Of a DNA stretch of 64,000 nt, positions 33,093-47,624 are shown one piece after another. A model generated the notes under the pieces. It ran no database searches, had not been told where the DNA came from, and saw only the letters and a program-made list of their open reading frames with translations. This DNA is from Prototheca cutis (taxonomy: Eukaryota; Chlorophyta; Trebouxiophyceae; Chlorellales; Chlorellaceae): contig BCIH01000001.1 of the NCBI GenBank assembly GCA_002897115.2, positions 549,010 to 613,009 on the forward strand. Reading direction: 5' to 3'. Every line of letters starts with the position of its first letter. The first letter of the stretch is position 1. Both the position numbers and the translations under genes were made by a program.

Positions 33093-34754
33093 ATGGCGGA
33101 GCCCACCCTGCTGGGCAGGCCTGGAGAAATGGGCGAGGGTGAGAATGCGCCAGACGCCTACTCCACGTTCATGGGTGGTGCTCCAGTTCTTCCCCCAAAT
33201 ACGGAATTGGCTCCTGTAACGTGCTCGACCTGCGCCAAGCTCATGCACCTGTTCCTACAGGTCGGACGGTTGGACTGACCAGATTTTGGGGGGCGGGGTG
33301 GGGGGGGATGGGGTGTGTGTGTGTGTGTGTGTGTGTTTTGGGGGGTTTCAAGAGCCTGGTCACTGTTGCTGGGGACACTATTGGGACCAACCTCCCAATA
33401 GGCAGCTGGACTAGGGTGCTGACACGTATGATGCCCAATGCTTTAATCTGAAGACCCCACGAGTTCCTCTCATTGTGCAGGCGTATGCCCCGCTCACCGC
33501 ACAGCAGGCGGGCAGGAGGGTGGCAAGCCGTCAATTGCTGCTTTTTTGCTGCTTGGAAGATGGCTGTGGCGGCGGGGCAGGGAACTGGCGTGCCTTTCGA
33601 GTGCAGCAGTCGGGCTCCCAGGCCTCTGAAATGAGCCAAACCCCGCCCTCTGCATCGCCAGCACCAGCACAGCAGCCTCAGCCGCCGGTGGCGTCGGGCA
33701 TCGACTGGGCTGCGAGCATGGCTGGTGTGAAGACCAACGGACTATCGGCCGCCCAAGGACAAGCCTGCCAAACCACCCCCAGGGACCCTTCAGGGAGCGC
33801 AGACATACAAGCAGCTGAAGATGAAGACGACCCCTTTAATTTCGACGACTTAGATGCCGCTCTGGACACGCTGAGCAAGGCACCTACTGGGCCTGCCNCC
33901 NGGAGCGCCAAGCCCAACCTGCCCAGCCGTCGGCAGGATTCCGAGCGACTTTCTACAACAGTTCCTTCTGGNGCTTCTGCCACGAGCACAGGAGATGAGA
34001 AGGAGCCAGTATCAGAGGCCACGGCGTCATCAACCGACGATGCAGAGGAGTCCCTGGCCGCTGCCCGCCGCCTGCCCTGCTTTTACTTGTATGCCGAACC
34101 AGATGGCGCCTCGGCTGGCGACAGGACAAAGCGCCAGACTGCCGCCAGTGCCCAGGGCACCACATCAGCGGCCAACCCAGGCGATGCCCGGGAAGGCTCG
34201 GAGGCAAGCGAGGAGGACGCTGCGACGTGGTCGGCTGAGGTATGGGAAGAGGACGCTGTGCTCCGCCCCGGCGCCGTCGACGGCGCCTTCTTAAAGTTCA
34301 GCAAGGCACTGGCCCGCTGCCCGGACCAATGCGCACGGTACAGGTGTGTTCAAGTGGTGCGGGCCTTTTATTGTTTGGAACTCATGGGTGTTGTGAGCAC
34401 CAAGTCGACGCTCCTGCCGACACGATCAGCACGCAATGCAACTGGAAATGCTGTGCACCAATTCCATCCAGGTTCCAAGGGACGCTGGAATGGCCTGAAC
34501 CTTCACTGCCCGTGGCGCCGCCGTGCCCGGCCTGCGGTGCCGAGCGCCGCCCCGAGATCCAGGTGCTGTCTCCAGCCTTGGTAGCGCTGGCAGAGGCCCG
34601 GACCTGGTCGGAGCGAAACCCTGAGACACTGGCGGAGCTGCCGGGAAGCTGGAGCTGGATCACAGTCGCCACATTCACCTGCAGCAGTAGCTGCGATGGC
34701 GAGACTGGACCTGGTGTGTTTGAAGAGCACGTGGCCGTCGCCGCCGAAGCATGA
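33093..34754 (+). CDS. PDCD2-like protein (ribosome assembly chaperone family)
   Basis: Exons 33093-33260, 33481-34343 and 34472-34754, about 437 aa. The N-terminal zinc-binding region is LLGRPGEMGEGENAPDAYST, then VTCSTCAKLMHLFLQAYAPL and LLLFCCLEDGCGGGAGNWRA. The C-terminal PDCD2_C domain is AFLKFSKALARCPDQCARYR, FQGTLEW, PPCPACGAERRPEIQVLSPA, with paired CxxC. A long acidic/Ser-rich linker separates them. Animal and yeast relatives chaperone uS5 (RPS2) into the small ribosomal subunit; the same role is inferred. Whether it is nearer PDCD2 or PDCD2L is unclear. Confidence 0.88.
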
Positions 34755-34934
34755 GTGGCTGTTCTTTCATTTCAAGCCCATGCTCTCCCTGTCCCGGCTG
34801 AGATGTACATGCGTGCGCACATGCGTGCGGGGCCAGGTGTTGCAGGGCAGCGGGCGGTCGACTGTGGAATGCCTGCAAGCACCAGGAGCAGGGGTTTGTT
34901 CCGGAACGGAGGGAAAACGGCTCAAAAACCTGAT

Positions 34935-37134
<2,200 letters not shown>

Positions 37135-38228
37135 ANTGCTCTTTCTGGTGCTTCAACTTAAATCAAGTCCTCGATGCGAGGGGCCTGCAGCGTCACTGCG
37201 CCATGATCCCGGAATGGATCGGCTGGCAAGGGGGGTAAACGCGGTTGGGGGTGTCCCTGCGATCCTGCGCACCAGAAGCGGCCCGCGATCGCCGGCCTGG
37301 CCGCAAACAATCCTCCTGATCACAGAAACAGAATCTCGCCGTGAAGAATGGACACGCTTTGACGAGCCTGGTTCTCGGGCAGGACGCAGGACTTTTGGAC
37401 GGCCGACCGGGGAGGCGCCTTTTTTCTTGATCACTTCTTTCGTTTCGGCAGGCCANACTTCCGTTCNCCTGGAAGCTCTCCAGGGGAAGCCCAGGGTCTT
37501 TTTGTCCCAGAACCGTTCGATCTGCATTTCCCGACTCAATGTCTAGCTAGATCAATTCGCAGCTTGCATTTAAAATCGACTCTGACTTGTGCTCTCGCAG
37601 TGCTGAGGGTGTTTCTGTGGACGACGCAATGCCCCAGTCACTCCTGCACACNTCCAGGGAAACNTCTGTGCACGCTCTGTACTACTCCTCTGGCCGGCTG
37701 GACAAACTGGAAACCATGTCATTACATTGCAGTGGACACGCCTGGTCATGTAATGCTCTGTTTCTCCAGAGCCAAGCATTGGTCTATTGTGAAAAAATAG
37801 CTGCCACACGTTGGAAAGGAAANTCCTGATTAGTAGCTTCCTGATGTAGACGATACAAATAATAATCTTGAGATAAAAAGAGCGCCTACATAAAAGGAAG
37901 GTACACAACTGAATGATGGCTGGGTGCCATGCACTTTGGAGGACCATCCAGCATTACCCCCCGAGCAGCACCCTCAATCAAAGAGTGCTCTGGGTTTCCG
38001 CATGTTCCCTCTCTCTCTCGAGCAGGAGTATGNCTGCACCGGCATGCAACCCTCCACATTATTTTTTCTCGTAATCAATAGGCCAGTACTGATCGATCCG
38101 GCGCGGTTGCTCGCCAGAGGCTGGGCCAGGCAGAGTCTGGCCTGCTCGGCACGAGACCGGGCCGATCGGTCGTGATCGGCCCGCATCGCACGGCCATCTG
38201 ATCCGGCGGAGCAGACCCCTCTTCCAGG
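37135..38228. other. 1.1 kb divergent region VPS4/PLAA
   Basis: Opposing promoters. A minus-strand frame (37539-37153; MSREMQIERFWDKKTLGF) is open but matches nothing I know. A 9-bp inverted repeat (GGGCCGATC, 38159-38167; GATCGGCCC, 38174-38182) sits 47 bp before the PLAA ATG. Confidence 0.4.
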
Positions 38229-41200
38229 ATGTCTGTTCCCTTGGAGTTTACGCCATTCACGCTCAGGGCGGAGCTGGAAGGCCATGCGGATGATGTGCGT
38301 GATTTCGGTGTGGGCCCACTCCTCTCCCTTGCATGCTCATGAGGCATGCGCGGGGGCCCTCACCATGACGATGCCAACCCCCCGAGCTCCCATGCCGCAG
38401 GTCCGGGTGGTGTGCGTGTGCGAGCTGGGCATCCTGACGGGGTCCAGGGATAAAACGATCAGGCTGTGGACAGAGGACGAGCATGGCCGGTACAGTGAAG
38501 CGGCGACGTTTGCTGGGCACACCGACTTTGTGACGGCCCTTGCCTACCTGCCCGGTGTCACTGGAGCCCCAGGCTCCATCGCATCGGGGTCTCGGGATAC
38601 CACAGTCCGGGTGTGGGACGCCAGCGACCCGAATGAGCCCGTGCAAGTCTTGCGGGGCCATGGGTACCAGGTCACGGGCGTCGCATGGCTGGGCCCGGGG
38701 GAGCTGATCTCCTCGTCCCTGGATGCCACGCTACGTCTCTGGCACGACAGCGCCTGTGTGGCAGAGCTGCGGGGCCACACCGGCCCTGTGCTGTGCACGT
38801 TGAGTCTCCCGGGGGGCCGCGTGTGGAGCGGGTCTGGCGACCGCACCATCCGCATCTGGGAGGGGGCCCAGGAGAAGGCCATCGTTACCGGACACACCGA
38901 TACCGTCAGGTCTGGCAGATTATTTTTTGTTGATGCTTTGGTAAATGGAAACAGATCAACTCACCTGTCGGCCCTAAAATTCTNGCAAATCCTAAAACGC
39001 ATAGGCACCTGGCGGAGGTTTCTGGTGTGGGTGTGGTGTCGGCTTCGCACGACACGACGCTGCGGCTGTGGAGCGGCGAGGGTCAGCCCCTGGGCCAGCT
39101 GGAGGGACACCTGTCCCTGGTCTATGCGGTCGCTGCCGCGGCCGACGGCGCGCGCCTATGCTCGGGGTCTGAGGACGACACCCTCCGCGTTTGGGACACG
39201 GCTGCCGTCGGCTCTGGCCAAGCGCTGCTCCAGGTGAGTTTTGTGATGATGGAGGTTGGCACACCTCAGCAACGTACCGACGTGAGAATCATCGTTATGC
39301 TCCCCTTTTTGTTCAGATCCCCCAACCCCAAAGCCCCCCGTGCTGCAGACCATCAAGCTGCCCGGGTGTGTGTGGAGTGTGGGCTGGCTGCCCGATGGAG
39401 ACATCGTTAGCGGTGGCGCAGATGGCGTGCTTCGGCTCTTCACCCAGGACCCTTTGCGTGCCGCAGATGCCGGTGCCACCGCGGTACGCTGAATTTGTTT
39501 TCTCTTCTTGCGATCACGAGCAGCAGGGCGAGGGCCGGTCGTCGGCGTGGTGCGACTGACATACGTTTGTGCGGGCGCTGAGATGTCTCTCACTCCCAGC
39601 CGCCCTCACAACACACGTTTGCGCGCGCGCACACACGCTTGTGTGTGACAACCCGTCACGCCGCCCACCCGCCATGCGGACAGGTTTTCGAAGCCCGGCT
39701 GGCTGCCAAGGTGGCCGAGGGTCAGCAGGGAAGCGACACCCAGGGACAAGCAGGCTTGCCCCCTGGCGTGAGCATGGAGGACCCCTCGGCCCTGACCCAG
39801 CCCGGCGATCGGCCCGGCCAGACCAAAGTTGTCAGCGAAGCAGGCACAGCCATTGCCTATTCCTGGGACGCCGACAGGCAAGTGGTTTTAGTTTTTTTAA
39901 AGGGGGGAAGGGGGTNGGGGATATTATTTGTTGGTGGGGGTGGCTCTGTTATGCATGTTTGATTTCTGTCCCATGGCTGCCTGATAATTCAGACCATCTT
40001 CCACTCCCTCAAATCACCAAGCACAGCCACAATGACGCAGTGCGAAATGGGAGCGGATCGGGGAGGTGGTGGGTGGGCCCTCGGCTGCCGGGGACACGCT
40101 GTCCTCTGCCCGCGACCGTGTGGTTGACGGGCGGGCGTGGGACTTTGTGTTTGACGTCGACGTCGAGGACGGGGCACCTGCCCGGAAGCTGTGCGTGGAT
40201 GCGGGCGAAAACCCTTACGTCGCTGCNGACAGATTTCTTGCCGCCGAAGGCCTCCCCACTTCATACCGGGAACAGATCGTGCAGTTCATCCTGCAAAACA
40301 CCGCCGGTGCCGGTGGTGGTGGTGCAGGGCAGGGGGGTGGAGGGGACCCCTTTACCGGTGCGCACGCCTACGTGCCCAGCGCAGGGCCACCGCCTGGTTT
40401 GGCGAAAGCAACGCCCTCGGCAGGTGCCGGGCCCCTGGTTGGCGGGGGCGCCGACCCCTACACCGGCACCCGTGCCACCGCNGGCGGGAACACACTGTCC
40501 CCGGCGACCTCGAGCCCATCGCTGTCGGCAAACCCACTCGCATTCGACGGCCCGCCCGATGCCGCGCTGGTCCTGCGCAAGCTCAGGGAACTACAGCAAG
40601 ATGAGGGGGCCAGCAGCAGCAGCTCGGGGGTCGCCGATCAGGCGATGGAGGCCCTGGCACACGCTGTGTGCGGGACGGGGGTGCTGACGCCCGCCGACTG
40701 GAGCACGCTTCAAAGCCTGCTGGCGTGGCCACTGGCATCACTGTTCCCCGTGCTGGACCTCGCTCGCCAGACCGTCGCGAGGAGCTGGGGACAGCTGTCT
40801 GGTGACGATGCTGCGGTTTTCCTGGGACAGTTCCCGGGAGACATGGCGGGACTGGCCGAGCCCGGGGACGAGCCGACAGTGGGCGCGGCACTCGCACGCA
40901 GCCTGTCGCCCGCCGCGCCGCCACCTGCACGCCTGCTGGCAGCTCGACTCGCGGCAAATCTGTTTGCGTGCAGCGACACGCAACGATGGGCGCTGGGTGC
41001 CTGCCCCGTGCTGCTCGCCGCGCTGGCGACGGGCGTGCCTGCGGATAAAAAGCCCGCACGCCACGCGCTGGCCACGACCTGGCTCAATGCTGCCCTGGCA
41101 CTGGCCGGGGAATGGGGACCATCGTCTGCGCCGGCGTCCATGGGCCCCGAGCTCCTGGCTGCGGCTGCAGATGGCTTGCTGGCCACCCCAGCAGACGAGC

Positions 41201-41391
41201 GGGAGGCCCGGCGACGGTGCGTCCTGGCGCTATCTGTCCTGCTCCGTGCCCGGCCGGCGCTGCGGGCCGGGGCCAAGGGTCTGGGGCTCGGGGAAGCTGC
41301 CGCGCACCTGGCCGCCGACCGCGGTGCGGGCGACGAAGAAAGCGCGGCGCTGGCTGCAGCCGCCGCAGAGCTGGCAGGGATGCTTGGCTGA
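38229..41391 (+). CDS. PLAA: Phospholipase A2-activating protein / Doa1 (Ufd3)
   Basis: Cdc48/p97 and ubiquitin-binding adaptor. Exons 38229-38309, 38401-38909, 39005-39233, 39334-39483, 39684-39877 and 40041-41391, 837 aa. A seven-bladed WD40 propeller starts ELEGHADDVRD and includes GSRDKTIRLW, GSRDTTVRVWD, SSSLDATLRLW, GSGDRTIRIWEG, SASHDTTLRLW and GSEDDTLRVWD. A PFU ubiquitin-binding domain follows (WDFVFDVDVEDGAPARKLCV; NPYVAADRFLAAEGLPTSYR), then a Gly-rich linker and a C-terminal PUL domain of armadillo-like helices. The intron after exon 5 uses a consensus GC donor (CAG|GCAAGT), confirmed by the frame: YSWDAD then SAKWERIGEVVG. Confidence 0.95.
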
Positions 41392-41748
41392 TGGAACGGA
41401 ATGAATGAGCGTGTGGTGTTTTGCAGCTTGGGAGTAGGATGAGTTTAGTTGGCTCGCCCTTTTGCTGCTGGCATGCAGTCGTGCCGTCGCTGATGCATTA
41501 CTAAGACCACACTTGCGGCCCGTGCTCGGATCCAGCATCCATCCCTGGGAACACTCTAGCACATGCCTGTGCACCTGGCCATGCGAAAATCTCAAGCCTA
41601 ACAATCCAGGGAAGCATGCATGTGTGCATCCGCGCGTGCCGTCAGCTGTACACAGACTGGCGCCCAGGACGCCCTGGACGGGAGCAAAATGACTCGTCAC
41701 GCCACAGCGACAAGCCAGAGTCTGCAGCAGCGCCGCATGCGCCGTGGC
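41392..41748. other. Convergent spacer PLAA-RidA
   Basis: 3' UTRs of both genes; no gene seen. Confidence 0.5.
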
Positions 41749-42462
41749 TCAGGGCGCCAGCGCGACGGCTTCAATTTCAACCTTGACGCCCAGGGGCAGG
41801 TCACGGACCGCGTACGCGGCACGGGCAGGCGGGTTTTCGGGAAAGTACTTGGCGTAGACGGCGTTGATCTTGGCAAAGTTGGCAATCTCCGACATGAGGA
41901 TGGTGGTCTTCACCACGCGGCCAAAGGACGAGCCGGAGGCCTCCAGGATGGCCCCCAGGCTCTGCATCACACGCTCCGTCTGCTCCTCCACGTCGTCAGA
42001 GATGATGTCCTTGGTCTGCAAGAGTTATTTTTGTTGGGTTTGGAAACTTGAGGGAAGGGAGTGTCAGATTCCTGGGGATGGTCAAGAGATGGATGATTGT
42101 TTCCCCCAATAATCACATTTAGATCATCAGTGCGGCCAGGTGATACCTTGGTGAACATCCCCCCCTCTTTAGTTTACACACAAGCCAGCCAGCCAGGTGG
42201 CACCGAACCAACNAAATCCAAGGGCCCCCTCGACGCCGTGCGCCGCCGCACCCCGGGAACCAGGGGAACTTGGCCGGAAATGTAGACAAAGCCGTTGGCC
42301 TTGATGGCCTGGGAATAGGCGCCCACAGCCGCGGGGGCAGCCTCGGTGGCGATCACTTCGCGGGTGGCTGTGGAGGGCAAGGCACGCGTGCTGGGTTGTT
42401 CATGGCCCGAACAATGCTCGACCCAAACATGGCATCCATCCAATGCATTGCCGCTGCATCAT
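41749..42462 (-). CDS. RIDA: RidA/YjgF/UK114 family imine deaminase
   Basis: Hydrolyses reactive enamine/imine intermediates from PLP enzymes. Conserved body: [35 protein letters not shown], then exon 2 [69 protein letters not shown]. The catalytic Arg is in PARAAY. The N-terminal exon is uncertain. ATG at 42462 ([13 protein letters not shown]) can splice through G|GTCGAG to the ATREVIAT block; otherwise the first exon is not resolved. Core about 115 aa, usual for the family. Confidence 0.88.
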
Positions 42463-42945
42463 ACCGGAAGCCATGGTGCGGCGAGGAGCGGAACTTGTGC
42501 GGGAGGGGTGTCGGGTCGCGGGGTGGAATGCCCGGATNCTGCGGTGCCTCACGGAGAGCAGAGATGCGGAACGAACTGCAACAGACGTCATTCGCACTTG
42601 TTTGGGTCTATACTTCCAGAATAGGGTGTCCTTTGGAAGCTCGCAAGCGCAGCCGGGCCGCGTCCTGCTGATCCGGCCTGATCTGGNGGGGTGAGGGATG
42701 AGGGCCCTTGTGTCTGATTTTGACCCAGGCCCAAATTTCGTCTCTGCCCATTTTTTTGAGAGCCCAGGGGAGAGCCGGCCGCAGGGCGGCAGGAAAAGCC
42801 AATACAGAACCTCGATCTGCGTCCAGGACAAGGATTTCGCGGCGGGTCCAGGCCGCTTTTCGGTCATATTGAGGCCTTAGAATAGGCTGAACCCTACGGG
42901 GCGGCTTGAGCGAGGTGCCCGACACCTGCCACGGTCTGGGCAGGG
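42463..42945. other. Divergent promoter region RidA/importin beta
   Basis: About 480 bp between opposing starts; open frames here lack motifs. Confidence 0.45.
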
Positions 42946-45900
42946 ATGGCACAGGTGCTGGACATTACAGCCCTGTTGGGCAGCGCCCAGAGCCCTGATG
43001 CAACGGTTCGGAATGCTGCCGAAGTGCAGCTTAAGCAGTTCGAGGAGTCGCAGTATGCCTCCTTTATGTTGTCCCTTGCCGCCGAGCTTGGGGCATCAGA
43101 CAAGCCCGTCGACAGCCGGCGCCTGGCTGGCCTCCTGCTGAAAAACGCGCTGGATGCCAAGGATTCTGCTCGTCAGGTCGGTTTTCGTTGCAGGGCACAG
43201 GGCCGTGAAGGGCTGGATCGAGGTGCTCGACCTGGGTCCATGCCCAGATCACCTCGAGGCCCTGCAGACCTCTGGGCCCGGCTCCCACCCTCTTGCAGGC
43301 CGCTCTTGCTCAACGTTGGACCGTGACCGACCCGGCGGTGCGCGCCCAGGTCAAGCAGCGCCTGCTCAGCACGCTTCAGACAGATGTATGTGGCCGAACC
43401 GCGGCGGCACGGGGGTGTCATGGGGATGGAGCCTGCTCATGATCTGGTCATGCGGGTCCGAGTGCCGCATGTTGCAGCCTTCATGGGTGCATGACATGCG
43501 TGGCTGTGGGATAAGTGGGTGGATTATACGTGTTCATATGACGACGCATGTCTCAGGTCATGGCTGCGATCTCGGCTTTGAGCGTGGGGGAGGGCGCCTG
43601 TGTGCAGATCGAGTCCCTGACACGTATCGTGCCCATGCCAGCGCGTCCTCATGCCTCTGTACTTTCCACGCACATGTGCATCCACATCCGCGTAATGTGC
43701 ATTCGATACCACGTTAATTGCAGGTGGCGGATGCCCGGCACACGGCGGCGCTGGTCGTTGCAAAGGTGGGGGCGATCGAGATCCCTGCGTCGGGCTGGCC
43801 CGAGTTGATCCCAGCCCTGCTTGCGGGCGCTGGCGCGGGTGTGGAGCCCGTGGGCGTCCGTCAGACGGCACTGGAGGCTCTGGGTTATGTGTGTGAGGAG
43901 CTTGGTGCGCTGGAGGAGGATTACCTGGCACAGGAGACGGTGAACGCGATTCTGACGTGCGTCGTGGGCGGCATGGCTGGGGACGAAACGGACGCGGGCG
44001 TGCGCCTGGCCGCGACGNTCGCGCTGGACGATGCGCTGCTGTTTGCACGCAAGAACTTTGAGTCCGAGGCAGAGCGGTCGTACATCATGCGCCGCGTGTG
44101 CGAGGGGACTTTAGCGGCGGACGTGCGCGTGCGGCGCGCGGCATGGGAGTGCCTGGTCAGCATTGCCGGGGACTATTACGAGACGCTGCCCGCGTACATG
44201 TCTGACCTGTTCTCGCTGACGCAGCGCGCAGTGCGCGGCGACGAAGAAAGCGTGGCGCTGCAGGCGCTCGAGTTTTGGTGCACCATCTGCGAGGCAGAGG
44301 CCGCGGCTCAGGACGACGAGTCTGGCGACGAGGTGTGCCACGGCTTTGTTCGCGCCGCGCTGCCGGAGCTGGTGCCGCTGCTGCTGGAACAACTGACTCG
44401 GCAGGAGGAGGACCCCGACGGCGGCGCCGGCGACGACGGNGGCTGGAACCTGGCCATGGCCGCGGGCACGGCGCTTGGATTGGCGTCGGCAGTCGTCGGC
44501 GATGCCATCGTCCCGCTGGTGTTGCCCTTTGTCCAGGCCAATTTCCAAAAGACGGGATCCCCCGAGGACTGGCGTGCGCGAGAGGCCGCGACATTTGCCT
44601 TTGGCAGCATCCTCGAGGGCCCCTCCCCCGCCGAGCTCCGCGCCACGGTGGGTTCCGCGCTGCCTTACCTGTTGGCAGCCTTGGCGGACCCGCACCCGCA
44701 GGTCAAAAACACTACAGCTTGGACCATCGGCCGCGTGCTGGAGTTTGTGCACGGCGCCGCGGCCGCGGGCGAGCCCCTGGTCGGCGCACGCGAACTCCCC
44801 GGACTAGTCCAGGCGCTCCTGGGCGCCATCGCCGACGCGCCCCACGTCGCCGAAAAGGCTTGCTACGCCATCAGTCAGCTGGCCGCTGGGTTTGCCGGCG
44901 ACGAGGATCCCGCGACGGGGGCATCGCCGCTGTCCCCCTACTTCCAGCCCATCGTCCAGGCCCTGCTCCAGACGGCCATGCGTCAGACGGAGACGGTGGC
45001 GGAGACGGCGCGCCTGCACACGCAGGCGTTCGAGGCGATGAACGAGGTGGTGCGCGCGTCGGCGACCGACGTGCTGCCCCTGGTGTCACAGCTGGTGCCC
45101 CTGATGGTCAGCCGGCTGAACGACGCGACGGCGGCCAGCGCCAGCAGCGCCGCTTCGGCCGAGGCTCGCGCCGAGGAGCAGGGTCTGCTGTGCGGCGTGC
45201 TGCAGGTGCTGACGCAGCGTCTGGCGGAGGAGGAGTCTGGACGTGCGGCGCTGGCACCCCAGGCCGACGCCGTCGCCGCCGCGCTGCTGGCGGTGTTCGC
45301 CTCCCGGGGCGAGGCCGTGCACGAGGAGGCCATGTTGGCGATGGGTGCACTGACGTACGCGACGGGCCGCGGTTTCGCCAAGTACTTGCCTGCTTTCTAC
45401 CCCGTGCTGGAGCGCGGGCTGCGCCGGCACGCCGAGTGGCAGGCCTGCCAGGCCAGCATCGGCGTGCTGGGCGACGTTTGCCGGGCCGTGGAGGACGGCA
45501 TCGGGCCCTTTGCGGACGCCATCATGTCGGCCATGCTGACCGTGCTTTCCGACGCCGGGGTCGCGCGCGCGCTCAAGCCCCAGCTGCTGTCGACGCTCGG
45601 CGACCTTGCGTTGGCCCTGGGCCCAGCGTTTGAACCTTACCTGTCTCACGTGGGCCCCGTGCTGCAAGGGAGCATGTCGCTGGCCGCGCAGCTGGGTGCC
45701 GACGCGGCCCGACGCCGGGCTTCGGGCGGCGAGCCCGATGAGGAGCTGGAGGATTACGGCTGCCAACTGCGTCTGGGCATCATGGAGGCGTGGGCGGGCA
45801 TGCTCAACGGTCTGCCCCGGGGCCAAGCCGACGCGCAGCTGCGCGGGGCCACGCCCATGTTGCTCGATCTCGTCCAGGCCGTCGCCGACGGGCCGCGAGG

Positions 45901-46090
45901 GACCGCGTTGTGGAAGGCGGCGCTGGCCCTGCTGGGCGATGTCGCAGGCACTCTGGGTGGTGCCGGTCGCGAACTGGCCGCGAGGCCACAGCTGTCCGAG
46001 TGGCTGGCGGCTGCAGGCGAAGAGCCAGGGCTCGCTGACACCGCCAACTGGACCAGCCAAGTCGTCGGCCGCGCACTCCGCGCCGCGTGA
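42946..46090 (+). CDS. KPNB1: Importin subunit beta-1 (karyopherin beta 1)
   Basis: Nuclear import receptor. Exons 42946-43176, 43299-43385 and 43724-46090, about 894 aa, usual length for importin beta. The N-terminal IBN region is MAQVLDITALLGSAQSPDAT, RRLAGLLLKNALDAKDSARQ. HEAT repeats follow, e.g. VRQTALEALGYVCEELGALE, ESVALQALEFWCTICEAEAA, WRAREAATFAFGSILEGPSP and QVKNTTAWTIGRVLEFVHGA, with an acidic loop QDDESGDEV. The last exon contains most of the protein without interruption. Donor and acceptor phases are all 0. Confidence 0.96.
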
Positions 46091-46982
46091 CTTGGTGCGG
46101 TGTCGGTTGGTGGCTGGGAGGGAACTTGGGGTGGGAAATTTGGGCTGGGTGTCCGGCGACCTACCGACCTGCCTGCCTTCTCGTGAGAGAAAGAAAGAGG
46201 GAAAAGGAATCGGCAAAAACCCGGTGATTCACTGCCTGGTCCAGGGACAACATCCCTTCCCACACGGCTCATCAAACCACAACAGCGCCTGCAGCTTGCT
46301 CGCTTGCTTTTCTTTCGCCGGCACCTCGGGCCGTGCACGGCTATCGCCGCGTCCCGCATGTCCTTGCATTTGTCGCCGAAATTGCAGAGGGAAGGTCCCC
46401 CCCCAGAGTCTGCTGCCGGGGTCGGTCCACACATGGTCATTGCCTGTTCCAGGCGGGCTGTGCAGCATGTGCATCCGGCCCTCCCCCCAATAATTTGGCT
46501 GGATCACACAGAGGGGCAGGTGTGTGTTTGTCCATCTGTCTTTCAGTCGGGCCCGAAGTCATCCACCCTCGGCATGATACCCGGCAGCACCCTACGTCTG
46601 CTGCTGGACATGGTGGCACACTGGCCCCCAGAGGAGTGTGCTGTGGCGTGCTCGACAAACGTACGGACATGCATTCCATGGACTGCGCGGGGCGGTGCTG
46701 CTTGCTTCATTTTGTTCTTGGAGTGCTGAAACGATGCAGAGCCAGTGCGCGTGGGTGCGCTTGGTTTTGAAGACGAAGCGGTTAAAAGAAGGGAGAGAGA
46801 TGGGTTTTCATTTTTGGCCAGGCATGAGGAGAGAATGCAAGTGGGGNCAAGGATTTAGAAAGGCAAGGAAAGTCGCAGTTTGCCCGCCTGCGTCCCGTAA
46901 CGGTTCCCACTATTCTTGCTGTGAGTGTGTGTTGTGTAGATCCATCGGTCTCCGTCACAGCGACTGCCTGACATGCTCTCAC
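46091..46982. other. Convergent spacer importin beta/GT61-like
   Basis: Nearly 900 bp with several medium open frames on both strands but no motif and no splice-consistent gene. Probably 3' UTRs. Confidence 0.4.
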
Positions 46983-47580
46983 TCACTCTCTGTCCCACCA
47001 GAGACCCGTGGCCCCCGGCGGCAGCTGCGGGGGCTCCTCAGGCCAGGGCAGGACACCCTTTGCGCCCGGGTCGCCTCCCNCGTTGATGACCCGCAGCGCC
47101 GCAGCGACATCTGCAGCCACTGAGCGGGCGTCCACACGCAGCGCGGCGCGACCGATGGCCGCCAGGCAGTCGGCCGAGGCGCACTCGGCCGGGAGCCAGC
47201 GTGCATAGCGTGCGTCGGCCGGGTCAAGCCAGACCATGGCTTCCATGCCCGCCGCGCGGCGAGCGGCGAGGAAGAGGTCGCCCCGGGCACGCGCCAGCCT
47301 TTCCACCGCATGCGTCGCCGCAGCCGTGGGGCCCCGCACGGGCCCCCGCACGGGGGCCTGCAGCTCGTAGACCAACGCCCGTGACGGGAGCAGCAGCGCT
47401 GCGGCTGCCAGTGCCGGGCCTGCACGGCCCACCAGCACCCGCGTGCCGCCCAGCACTGAAGCCAACGACGACAACGGGGTGCCGGCGCAGGGGCTGTACG
47501 GCCGCACGGGAAGCCCGTGCCGCTTCCCCGCGCCACGCAGCACATGCAGCAACGCTATCGGGTCTGCAACCTGCCGCAAT

Positions 47581-47624
<44 letters not shown>

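Noticed and set aside
37153..37539. Minus-strand frame MSREMQIERFWDKKTLGF... as a gene
   Set aside because: Two N bases, no domain, no splice support; it lies in the VPS4 promoter region.
44275..45633. 452-aa alternative frame inside importin beta
   Set aside because: Overlaps the HEAT-repeat frame, Arg/Gly/Pro-rich, no homology signal.
45086..46216. 376-aa antisense frame over importin beta 3' end
   Set aside because: Shadow frame; Gln/Arg/His-rich, no domain.
45754..46440. Cys/Arg-rich minus-strand frame (CNFGDKCKDMRDAAI) as a zinc-finger gene
   Set aside because: Cys/His spacing fits no known finger and most of it overlaps the importin beta coding exon and 3' UTR.
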